From the NCBI RefSeq assembly GCF_002192455.1, contig NZ_CP021744.1, forward strand, positions 7,588,501 to 7,652,500: a DNA stretch of 64,000 nt. The letters are read 5' to 3'. The translations under genes were made by a program, and so were the position numbers. The notes beneath the pieces are model-generated. The model ran no database searches. It was not told the DNA's origin and saw nothing but the letters and a program-made list of their open reading frames with translations. The stretch is from Streptomyces albireticuli (GTDB taxonomy: Bacteria; Actinomycetota; Actinomycetes; Streptomycetales; Streptomycetaceae). Positions 1 through 12,000 of the stretch are shown in pieces (within the stretch, counting starts at the first letter, position 1; each line of letters starts with the position of its first letter).

Positions 1-3000
1 CCGCAACGGGCACCGGGTGCTGGCGGTCGTCCGCGGCTCCGCGGTCAACCAGGACGGCGCGTCGAACGGCCTGACCGCGCCCAACGGCCCGTCCCAGCAG
101 CGCGTGATCCGGCAGGCCCTGGCCAGCGCCGGGCTGTCCGCGGCGGACGTGGACGCGGTGGAGGCGCACGGCACCGGCACCACGCTGGGCGACCCCATCG
201 AGGCCCAGGCCCTGCTGGCCACCTACGGCCAGGACCGCCCCGAGGACCGCCCGCTGCTCCTGGGCACGGTGAAGTCGAACATCGGCCACGCGCAGGCCGC
301 CTCCGGCGTCGCCGGCGTGATCAAGATGGTCATGGCGATGCGCCACGGCGTCCTGCCCAGGACCCTGCACATCGACGAGCCGTCGTCGCACGTGGACTGG
401 TCGGCGGGGGCCGTGGAGCTCCTCACCGAACCGGCCGAGTGGCCGGAGTCCGGCCGTCGCCGCGCGGGCGTCTCCTCCTTCGGCGTCAGCGGTACGAACG
501 CGCACGTCATCCTGGAACAGCCGGAGCCGGCCGAGGCGGCGGAGACGGCACCGGAGCCCGGCAGCGACGTCCTGCCCGTGGTGCTCTCGGGCAGGAACGA
601 GGCGGCCCTGCGCGGCCAGGCTGCACGCCTGCTGTCCTACGTGGCCGGCCACGACGAGCTGCCCGCCCGGGACATCGGCTACTCCCTGGCCGTGGGCCGG
701 TCGAGCTTCGCCCACCGCGCGGTGGTGTGGGGCGTGGAGCGGTGCGACCTGGTGCGCGCCCTGTCGGCCGTCGCGGTCGGCGAGAGCGGCCCGGGTGTGG
801 TCGCGGGGGCGGTGAGTGCCGGTAAGTCGGCGTTCCTGTTCTCGGGTCAGGGTTCGCAGCGTTTGGGGATGGGCCGGGAGCTGTACGCCCGGTTCCCCGT
901 CTTCGCCGATGCTTTCGACGCGGTGTGCGCGGGCCTGGACGAGCACCTGGACCGCCCCCTGCGGGATGTGGTGTGGGGTGAGGACGCGGAGCTGCTGAAC
1001 CAGACCGCGTACGCGCAGACGGCCCTGTTCGCTGTTGAGGTGGCGCTGTTCCGGTTGGTCGAATCGTGGGGTGTGCGGCCGGAGTTCGTGGCCGGTCACT
1101 CGGTCGGTGAGATCGCCGCCGCGCACGTGGCGGGAGTCTTCTCGCTGACGGACGCCTGCGCGCTGGTGGCGGCACGTGGTCGGCTGATGCAGGCTCTGCC
1201 CACCGGTGGTGCCATGGTCGCCGTCCAGGCGGAGGAAGCCGAGGTGCTTCCGCTGTTGACGGAGGGGGTGTCGATCGCTGCGGTCAACGGTCCGTCGTCG
1301 GTGGTGGTCTCCGGGGCCGAGGAGGCCGTGGAGGCGATCCGCTCGCACTTCGCGGGTGAGGGGCGCAGGACCAGCAGGCTGCGGGTCTCGCACGCCTTCC
1401 ACTCGCCCTTGATGGAGCCGATGCTGGACGGCTTCCGGGAGATCGTGGCCGGGCTGTCGTTCGGCGAGCCGAGGATCCCGGTGGTCTCCAACCTGACGGG
1501 CCGGCTCGCCGAGTCCGGGCAACTGGCCTCCGCCGACTACTGGGTGCGTCACGTCCGCGAAGCGGTGCGCTTCGCGGACGGGATGAGCGCCTTGGAGGCG
1601 GAAGGGGTGACGCGGTTCCTGGAGCTCGGCCCCGACGGTGTCCTGTCTGCCATGGCCCGCGAGTCGGTGTCGGAGGACGCCGTGCTCACGCCCGTCCTGC
1701 GCAAGGACCGGCCCGAGGACACGGCCGCTCTGGAAGCCCTGGCCCAGCTGTACGTCCAGGGCGTAAGGGTGGACTGGGCGGCGATGTTCGCCGGTACGGG
1801 TGCCCGGCAGGTGGACCTGCCGACGTACGCGTTCCAGCACGAGCGGTTCTGGCCCTCGGGCGGGGTGGCGCGTGCGGGTGATGTGCGGTTCGCGGGTCTG
1901 GGTTCGGCGGAGCACCCGTTGCTGGGTGCCGCGGTCGAGCTGGCAGGTTCCGGCGGGCTGCTGTTCACCGGGCGGCTGTCGGTGTCGTCGCATGCGTGGC
2001 TTGCGGATCATGTGGTGATGGGTTCGGTGCTGGTGCCGGGTACGGCGCTGGTGGAGCTGGCCCTGCGCGCGGCCGACGAGGTCGGCTGCGACCTGCTGGA
2101 GGAACTGACCCTTGCCGCGCCGCTGGTGCTGCCCGCCTCGGGTGGCGCTGTGCAGGTGCAGGTATGGGTCGGTGAGCCCGACGAGTCGGGTCGCCGCTCG
2201 GTGGCGGTGCACTCCCGCCAGGGCGACGAACCGTGGACCCTGCACGCCGGTGGCTCGGTGACCACCGGGGCCGAGCCCCAGCGGTTCGACACCACGACAT
2301 GGCCCCCGAAGGGTGCCGAGCCCGTCGATGTGACGGGCTGCTACGAGCAGTTCGCGGAGGCCGGATTCCTGTACGGGCCGGCGTTCCAGGGGCTCCAGGC
2401 GGCTTGGAAGCTCGGTGACGACGTGTTCGCCGAGGTCCGGCTCCCCGAGGGGACAGACGGTGCCGCCTACGGCCTGCACCCCGCCCTCTTCGACGCCGCG
2501 CTCCACGCGTCGGCGTTCGGCGGGGGAGACGACGCGGGCGGCGTCCCGTTCTCGTGGGCCGGCGTGTCGCTGCACGCCGCCGGCGCCTCGGAGCTCCGTG
2601 TCCGTGTCCGCCGCGTCGAGAGCGGGATGTCGATAGCGATGGCGGACGCGGCCGGCGCGCCGGTCGCCTCGGTGGACTCGCTGGCCCTGCGGCCGGTCTC
2701 CGCCGACCAGTTGCGGACCGGCGACCGGGACTCCCTCTTCACGCTCGACTGGGCACCCGTGCCGCTCACGGACGCACGCGTCGAGCTCGCGACGGGCCCG
2801 GACGGAGAACCGCTCCGGACGTACACGGACCTGGCGTCCCTCGCCGACGGCGAGGCTCCCGAGGTCGTGCTGGTCGCCCAGGACGCCGGTTCCGCCGGCG
2901 CCGTGGAGTCCGTGCACACCGGCGCCGCCTGGGCGCTGGGCCTGGTGCGGTCGTGGCTGGCGGACGACCGGTTCGCGGAGTCGCGGCTGGTCTTCGTGAC

Positions 3001-6000
3001 CCGTGGCGCGGTCTCCGGTGACGATCTCGCCGGCGCCTCCGTGTGGGGCCTGGTGCGGTCGGCGCAGTCGGAGAGCCCGGGCCGGTTCGGCCTGGTGGAC
3101 CTGGGTGACGACGCCGATACGGCGCTGCTGCCGCAGGCGCTCGCCACGGACGAGCCTCAGCTTCTGCTCCGTGACGGTCAGGCCCTGGCGGCCCGGCTCG
3201 CCCGGGCGGAGACGCGAGTCACCGCTGAGGTCACGTGGGACACGTCCGGGACGGTCCTGATCACCGGTGGTACGGGTGGCCTCGGACGCGTGATGGCGCG
3301 TCACCTGGTGGCCGAGCGCGGGGTGCGGAGCCTGCTGCTGGTCAGCCGCCGCGGCCTCGCCGCCGAGGGTGCCGAGGAGCTCGTCGCGGAGCTGGCGGAG
3401 CAGGGCGCCGACGTGAAGGTCGAGGCGTGCGATGTGACCGACGGGGCCGCTGTGGCGGACCTGGTGGCACGGCACTCCGTCACCGCCGTCGTGCACACCG
3501 CGGGTGTTCTGGACGACGGTGTGATTTCCTCGCTGACCGCGGACCGGCTGTCGGCCGTTCTGCGGCCGAAGGTCGACGCGGCGTGGAACCTCCACGAGGC
3601 GACGAAGGACCTGGACCTCGACGCGTTCGTCGTCTTCTCCTCCGTGGCAGGTACGTTCGGCAGCGCCGGCCAGGCCAACTACGCGGCCGGTAACGCCTTC
3701 CTGGACGCGCTGGCCCGCTACCGCCGTGCCCATGGCCTTCCGGCGGCCTCGCTGGCGTGGGGCCCGTGGTCCCAGGACAGCGGTATGACCGGCACGCTCA
3801 CCGAAGCCGACCTCCAGCGGATCGCCCGTTCCGGGATGCCGCCGCTGTCGGCCGAGGAAGGCGTCACCCTCTTCGACGCCGCCCTCGCCACCGCCGAGCC
3901 GATGCTGCTCCCCGTCCGCCTCGACCTCGCGGCCCTGCGCGCCCAAGGCGAGCCCCAGCCGCTGCTGCGCGGTCTGATCCGGACCCGCACCCGCCGCACG
4001 ACCGCCTCCGGCTCGGCCGCGGCCTCCGGCCTCGTACAGCGCCTGGCCGGGCTGTCCGAAGGCGAGCGGCGCGCCGTGCTGCTGGACCTGGTGCGCGAGC
4101 GGATCGCGGCCGTCCTGGGCCACGCCCGGCCGGAGACGGTCGACGCGTCCAAGGCCTTCCAGGAGCTCGGCTTCGACTCCCTGACGGCGATCGAACTCCG
4201 CAACAAGCTGGGCAAGGCCACCGGGCTGCGGCTGTCGGCGACGGCCGTGTTCGACTACCCGACCGCCGACGCCCTGGCGGACCACCTCCTCGACGAACTG
4301 TTCGGCGCGGACACCGAGGAACTCCTCCCCGTGCCCGCCCTGCCGCCGCTGACGGACGACCCGGTCGTCATCGTCGGCATGAGCTGCCGCTACCCCGGCG
4401 GAGTCACCTCCCCGGAGGACCTCTGGCGGCTGGTGTCGGACGGCGTGGACGCGGTCTCCGGCTTCCCGGCCGACCGCGGCTGGGAGATCGAGGACACCTA
4501 CGACCCGGAGCGCGAGGGCGCCATCGCCACCCGCTCCGGCGGATTCCTCCACGACGCGGCGGAGTTCGACCCCGAGTTCTTCGGCATGAGCCCCCGGGAG
4601 GCCCTGACCACCGACGCCCAGCAGCGCCTGCTGCTGGAGACCACCTGGGAGGCCCTCGAACGCGCCGGCATGGACCCGGCCGCGCTGCGCGGCAGCCGCA
4701 CCGGCGTCTTCGCCGGCGTGATGTACCACGACTACTCCCAGCTCCTCGCCGGGCGCGAGTTCGAGGGGTACCAGGGCAGCGGCAGCGCGGGCAGCGTGGC
4801 GTCGGGCCGGGTGTCGTACACCTTCGGCTTCGAGGGCCCGGCCGTCACGGTCGACACGGCGTGCTCGTCGTCGCTGGTGGCGCTGCACCTGGCCGCGCAG
4901 TCACTGCGCTCGGGCGAGTGCTCGCTCGCCCTCGCGGGCGGCGTGACGGTGATGTCGACCCCGCTGACCTTCGTGGAGTTCTCCCGCCAGGGCGGGCTCT
5001 CCCCGGACGGGCGCTGCAAGGCGTTCGCCGACGGCGCCGACGGCGTGGGCTGGGCCGAGGGCGCCGGCATCCTGGTGCTGGAACGGCTCTCGGACGCGCG
5101 CCGGAACGGACACCGGATCCTGGCGACCGTGCGCGGCAGCGCCGTGAACCAGGACGGCGCCTCCAACGGCCTCACCGCCCCCAACGGCCCGTCCCAGCAG
5201 CGGGTGATCCGGCAGGCGCTGGCCAGCGGTGGCCTGTCCACCGCGGACGTCGACGTCGTCGAGGCCCACGGCACCGGCACGACCCTGGGCGACCCCATCG
5301 AGGCCCAGGCGCTGCTGGCGACCTACGGGCAGCACCGGCCGGAGGACCGTCCGCTGCTGCTCGGCACGGTGAAGTCGAACATCGGTCACACACAGGCCGC
5401 GGCGGGCGTCGCGGGTGTGATCAAGATGGTGATGGCGATGCGCCACGGCGAACTCCCGCGCACGCTGCACGTCGACGCCCCGTCGAGCCACGTCGACTGG
5501 TCGGCGGGGGCCGTGGAGCTGCTGACCGAGCCGGCCGCCTGGCCCGAGGGGGACCGGCCGCGGCGCGCGGGCGTGTCCTCGTTCGGGATCAGCGGCACGA
5601 ACGCGCACGTGATCCTCGAACAGCCCGAGCCGGAGCCGGCCGGGCCCGGGGAGGAGCCGTCGGACACGGAGGACCTCGTCCCGTTCGTGGTGTCCGGCAA
5701 GTCCGCGCCCGCGCTGCGGGCCCAGGCCGCCCGTCTGCTGTCCCACCTCGCCCACGAGCCCGGACAGCGGCTCACGGACGTCGCGTACTCCCTCGCGACC
5801 GCCCGTTCGGGCTTCCACCACCGCGCGGTGGTGCTGGCCGCGGACCGGGACGCCCTGCTGCGCTCGCTGTCCGCCCTGGCCGAGGGCCGGAGCGAGGCGG
5901 ACATCGCGGCGGAAGGCGAGACCCGCGCGGGCAAGCGTGCCTTCCTGTTCTCGGGTCAGGGTTCGCAGCGGCTGGGGATGGGCCGGGAGCTGTACGCCCG

Positions 6001-9000
6001 GTTCCCCGTCTTCGCCGACGCTTTCGACGCCGTGTGCGCGGGGCTGGACGAGCACCTGGACCGCCCCCTGCGGGATGTGGTGTGGGGTGAGGACGCGGAG
6101 CTGCTGAACCAGACCGCGTACGCCCAGACGGCCCTGTTCGCCGTCGAGGTGGCGCTGTTCCGGCTCATGGAGGCGTGGGGCGTGCGCCCCGACCACCTGA
6201 TGGGTCACTCGGTCGGTGAGATCGCCGCCGCGCACGTCGCGGGAGTCTTCTCGCTGGCGGACGCCTGCGCGCTGGTGGCGGCACGGGGCAGGCTGATGCA
6301 GGCCCTGCCCACGGGCGGCGCGATGGCGGCCATCGGGGCGGCGGAGGCCGAGGTCCTTCCGCTGTTGACGGAGGGGGTGTCGATCGCTGCGGTCAACGGT
6401 CCGTCGTCGGTGGTGGTCTCCGGGGCCGAGGAGGCCGTGGAGGCGATCCGCTCGCGCTTCGCGGGTGAGGGAAACAGGACCAGCAGGCTGCGGGTCTCGC
6501 ACGCCTTCCACTCGCCCTTGATGGAGCCGATGCTGGACGAGTTCCGGGAGGTCGCCGAGCGCGTGACATACGGCGTGCCGGGCATCCCGGTCGTCTCCAA
6601 CGTCACCGGCGAGCCGGCCACCACCGGACAACTGGGCTCGGCCGAGTACTGGGTCCGCCACGTCCGCGAGGCCGTACGGTTCGCCGACGGCGTCCGCGCA
6701 CTGGAGGCCCAGGGCGTGACCGAGTTCCTGGAGCTCGGCCCCGACGGCGCCCTCTCCGCGCTCGCCGCGGACTCCGCGCAGGACGGAGCCGTCTTCGCCC
6801 CGGCCCTGCGCAAGGACCGCGCCGAGGAACCGGCGCTGCTCACGGCCCTGGCACGGCTGCACGTCCAGGGCGTGCCGGTCGACTGGGCGGCCGTCTTCGC
6901 CGGCACCGGCGCCCGGCAGGTGGACCTGCCGACGTACGCCTTCCAGCGGGCGCGGTTCTGGCCCGCCGCGACCGGCGCCCGCTCCGGCGACGTCCGGTCG
7001 GCGGGTCTGGGTTCGGCGGAGCACCCGCTGCTGGGTGCCGCGGTCGAGCTGGCGGGGTCCGGTGGGCTGTTGTTCACGGGCCGTCTGTCGATGTCGTCGC
7101 ACCCGTGGCTTGCGGATCATGTGGTGATGGGTTCGGTGCTGGTGCCGGGTACGGCATTGGTGGAGCTGGCCCTGCGTGCGGCCGATGAAGTGGGCTGCGA
7201 CGTGCTGGAGGAGTTGACGCTCGCGGCGCCGCTGGTGCTGCCGGTTTCCGGTGGCGGTGTGCAGGTGCAGGTGTGGGTCGGTGAGCCCGAGGAGTCGGGT
7301 CGCCGCTCGGTGGCGGTGCACTCGCGTGAGGGTGACGAACCGTGGACGCTGCACGCGAGCGGTGCCCTGACCAGTGGTGCCGAACCGGTGGCGTTCGACA
7401 CCTCGGTCTGGCCTCCGAAGGGTGCCGAGTCCGTCGATGTGGCGGGCTGCTACGAGCGGTTCGCGGACGCCGGGTTCGCCTACGGCCCGGTGTTCCAGGG
7501 CCTCCAGGCGGTCTGGAAGCTCGGTGACGACGTCTTCGCCGAGGTCCGGCTCCCCGAGGGCACGGACGGTGCGGCCTATGGTCTGCACCCGGCCCTCTTC
7601 GACGCCGCACTGCACGCGTCGATGGCCGCCGGGGGAGAGACCGAAGGCGCCGTCCCGTTCTCGTGGACCGGCGTGTCGCTGCACGCCTCCGGTGCCTCGC
7701 ACATCCGCGTCCGTATCCGTGACGTCGACGGCGGAGCGTCGCTCGCGATCGTGGACCCGGCGGGCGCGCCCGTCGCCTCGGTCGAGTCGCTCGTCGTACG
7801 TCCGGTCTCCGCGGACCAGCTGCGGACCGGCGACCGGGACTCCCTCTTCACGCTCGACTGGACCGGAGTCCAGCTCACCGGTGAGCCCCTCGGGTCGCTC
7901 GCCGTACTGGGGGAGGACACCGAGCACCTCTTGAAGGAGCTCCGGCTCCAGACCCACGCGGATCTGGAAGCCCTCGCCGGGAACGGCGTTCCCGACGTCG
8001 TGCTCGTCCCGGCGTCCGCGGGTTCCGCCGGCACAGTGGAGTCCGTGCACGCGGCGACTGCCCGGGCGTTGGGTCTGGTGCGGTCGTGGCTGGCGGACGA
8101 GCGGTTCGCGGAGTCGCGGCTGGTGTTCGTGACCCGTGGCGCCGTTTCCGGTGACGACCTCGCGGGTGCCGCTGTGCGCGGTCTGGTGCGGTCGGCGCAG
8201 TCGGAGAGCCCGGGCCGGTTCGTTCTGGTGGATCTGGAGGGTGACGCCGATGTGAGGGTGCTGTCTCGGGCACTGGCCACCGATGAGCCTCAGCTGCTGA
8301 TCCGTGACGGTCAGGTTCTCGCGGCCCGGCTCGCCCGGGCGGAGACGCGGAGCACGGCGGATGTCGTCTGGGACGCTTCCGGCACGGTTCTGATCACCGG
8401 TGGTACAGGTGGTCTCGGTCGTGTGATGGCGCGTCACCTGGTGGCGGAGCACGGAGTGCGGAGCCTGCTGCTGGTCAGCCGTCGAGGTCCGGCCGCCGAA
8501 GGCGCCGAGGCCCTCGTCGCCGAGCTCGCCGGCCAGGGCGCCGACGTGACCGTCGAGGCGTGTGATGTCACCGACCGGGCCGCTGTGGCGGACCTGGTGG
8601 CGCGCCACTCCCTCACCGCCGTCGTGCACACCGCCGGCATTCTCGACGACGGTGTCGTCGCGTCGCTGACCGCGGACCGGCTCGCCGCCGTTCTGCGGCC
8701 GAAGGTCGACGCCGCGTGGAACCTCCACGAAGCGACCGAGGAGCTGGACCTCGACGCGTTCGTCGTCTTCTCCTCCGTCGCCGGTACGTTCGGCAGCGCG
8801 GGGCAGGCCAACTACGCCGCGGGCAACGCGTTCCTCGACGCCCTGGCCCACCACCGCCGGGCACGAGGGCTGACCGCGGTGTCCCTGGCATGGGGCCCGT
8901 GGTCCCAGGACGGCGGTATGACCGGCACCCTGTCGGACGCCGACATCCAGCGCATGGCCCGTTCCGGGATGCCGCCGCTGTCGGCCGGAGAGGGGGCGGC

Positions 9001-12000
9001 ACTGTTCGACGCCGCCCTCGCCGCCACCGGGCCCATGGTGCTCCCGGTGCGTCTGGACCTCGCGGCCCTGCGCGCTCAGGGCGAGCCCCAGCCGCTGCTG
9101 CGCGGTCTGATCCGTACCCGTACCCGGCGTACGTCGGCGTCCGGTTCGGCTGTCGCGTCCGGCCTCGTACAGCGCTTGACCGGACTGTCCACGGCGGACC
9201 GGCGTGAGGTGCTGCTGGACGTCGTACGCGGGAAGATCGCGGCGGTCCTCGGACACGCCGGATCCGCCGAGATCGACCCGACCCGGGCGTTCCAGGACCT
9301 CGGCTTCGATTCCCTGACGGCCGTCGAGCTGCGCAACCGGCTCAACGACGTGACCGGCCTGCGTCTCCCGGCCACGGCCGTGTTCGACTACCCGACGGCG
9401 GACGCCATGGTGGGCCTGCTGCTGGACGAACTGTTCGGCGCGGAGCCCGTGGTGTCGTCGCCGGTCCGGGTACCGGCCGTCGTCACGGACGATCCTGTGG
9501 TGATCGTAGGGATGAGCTGCCGCTTCCCCGGCGGAGTCACCTCCCCGGAGGACCTGTGGCGGCTGGTGTCGGACGGCGTGGACGCGGTCTCCGGCTTCCC
9601 GGCCGATCGCGGCTGGGACGTGGAGGCGCTCTACAACCCCGACCCCGAGCACACGGGGACGAGCTACACCCGCGCGGGCGGATTCCTCAAGGAGGCGGCG
9701 GAGTTCGACCCCTCGTTCTTCGGGATGAGCCCCCGGGAGGCGCTGGCGACGGACTCGCAGCAGCGACTGCTCCTGGAGACCACCTGGGAGGCGCTCGAAC
9801 GCGCCGGCATCGACCCGGCCGCACTCCGTGGCAGCCAGACCGGTGTCTTCGCGGGCGTGATGTACAACGACTACGCGAACCTCGTCTCCGGACCCGAGTT
9901 CGAGGGTCACCAGGGCAGTGGCAGCGCGGGCAGTGTGGCGTCGGGCCGGGTGTCGTACACCTTCGGTTTCGAGGGCCCGGCCGTCACGGTCGACACGGCG
10001 TGCTCGTCGTCGCTGGTGGCGCTGCACCTGGCCGCGCAGTCGCTGCGGTCGGGCGAGAGCTCACTGGCCCTGGCGGGCGGTGTGACGGTGATGTCGACGC
10101 CGACGACGTTCGTGGAGTTCTCCCGCCAGCGCGGTCTCTCCCCGGACGGCCGGTGCAAGGCGTTCGCCGACGGCGCCGACGGCGTCGGCTGGGGCGAGGG
10201 CGTGGGCATGCTCGTCCTGGAGCGTCTGTCGGACGCGCGCCGGAACGGACACCGGATCCTGGCGACGGTGCGAGGCAGCGCCGTGAACCAGGACGGTGCC
10301 TCCAACGGCCTCACGGCGCCCAACGGCCCGTCGCAGCAGCGGGTGATCCGTCAGGCGCTGGCGAGCGCCGGTCTGTCGACGGCGGACGTGGACGCGGTGG
10401 AGGCGCACGGCACGGGCACCACGCTGGGCGACCCGATCGAGGCCCAGGCCCTGCTGGCCACCTACGGTCAGGACCGCCCCGAGGACCGTCCGCTGCTCCT
10501 GGGCTCGGTGAAGTCGAACATCGGTCACGCGCAGGCCGCGGCGGGCGTCGCGGGTGTGATCAAGATGGTGATGGCGATGCGCCACGGTGAGCTCCCGCGC
10601 ACCCTGCACGTGGACGCGCCGTCGTCGCACGTGGACTGGTCGGCCGGAGCTGTGGAGCTCCTCACCGAGCCGACCGCCTGGCCGGAGGGCTCCGGACCGC
10701 GGCGCGCCGGTGTCTCCTCGTTCGGGATCAGCGGTACGAACGCGCATGTGATCCTTGAGCAGCCCGCTCGGGCCGAGGAGCCTCAGGCCGGCGCGGACAC
10801 GGACGGGCTCGTGCCGTTGGTGGTGTCCGCGAAGTCCCCGACCGCGCTGCGGGCCCAGGCCGCACGGCTGCTCTCCCGTCTCGACGCCGACCCCGGGCTG
10901 CGGGCCGCGGATCTGGCCTACTCGCTGGTGACGGCCCGGTCGAGCTTCGGGCACCGCGCGGTGGTGTGGGGCGCCGGCCGACAGGATGTACTGCGGTCCC
11001 TGTCCGCACTGGCCGTCGGTGAGACGGGTACGGGTGTGGTCGCGGGTGCCGTGGGCGCCGGGAAGTCGGCGTTCCTGTTCTCGGGTCAGGGTTCGCAGCG
11101 TTTGGGGATGGGCGGGGAGCTGTACGCCCGGTTCCCTGTCTTCGCGGAGGCTTTCGACGCGGTGTGCGCGGGCCTGGACGAGCATCTGGAGCGCCCGCTG
11201 CGGGATGTGGTGTGGGGTGAGGACGCGGAGCTGCTGAACCGGACCGCGTACGCGCAGACGGCCCTGTTCGCTGTTGAGGTGGCGCTGTTCCGGTTGGTCG
11301 AATCGTGGGGTGTGCGGCCGGAGTTCGTTGCCGGTCACTCCGTCGGTGAGATCGCCGCCGCGCACGTCGCCGGCGTCTTCTCGCTGACCGACGCCTGCGC
11401 GCTCGTAGCGGCACGTGGCCGGCTGATGCAGGCCCTGCCCACCGGTGGTGCCATGGTCGCCGTCCAGGCGGAGGAAGCCGAGGTGCTTCCGCTGCTGACG
11501 GAGGGGGTGTCGATCGCGGCGGTCAACGGTCCGTCGTCGGTGGTCGTCTCGGGCGCGGAAGAGGCTGTCCTTGCCGTCGTGGCGCACTTCGAGAACGAAG
11601 GCAGGAAGTCGAGCAGGCTGCGGGTCTCGCACGCGTTCCACTCGCCGTTGATGGAGCCGATGCTGGACGGCTTCCGGGAGGTCGTGGCCGGGCTGTCGTT
11701 CGGCGAGCCGAGGATCCCGGTGGTTTCCAACCTGACGGGCCGGCTCGCCGAGCCTGAGCAGTTGGCCTCCGCCGACTACTGGGTGCGTCACGTGCGCGAA
11801 GCGGTGCGCTTCGCGGACGGGGTTCAGACCCTGAGCGCGGAAGGCGTGACGCGGTTCCTGGAGCTCGGCCCCGACGGCGTCCTCTCGGCCATGGCCCGGG
11901 AATCCCTGCCTGAGGCGACTGCTCCTGTTCCCCTCCTGCGCAAGAACCGGGACGAGGAGGCAGCCGTATTCGGTGCCTTGGCCGAGCTGTATGTCCAGGG

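Noticed and set aside
4901-10027. Very long minus-strand open frame opposite the PKS
   Set aside because: It is antisense to clearly functional KS/AT/DH/KR domains, rich in Arg/Gly/His from GC-biased codons, with no domain of its own.
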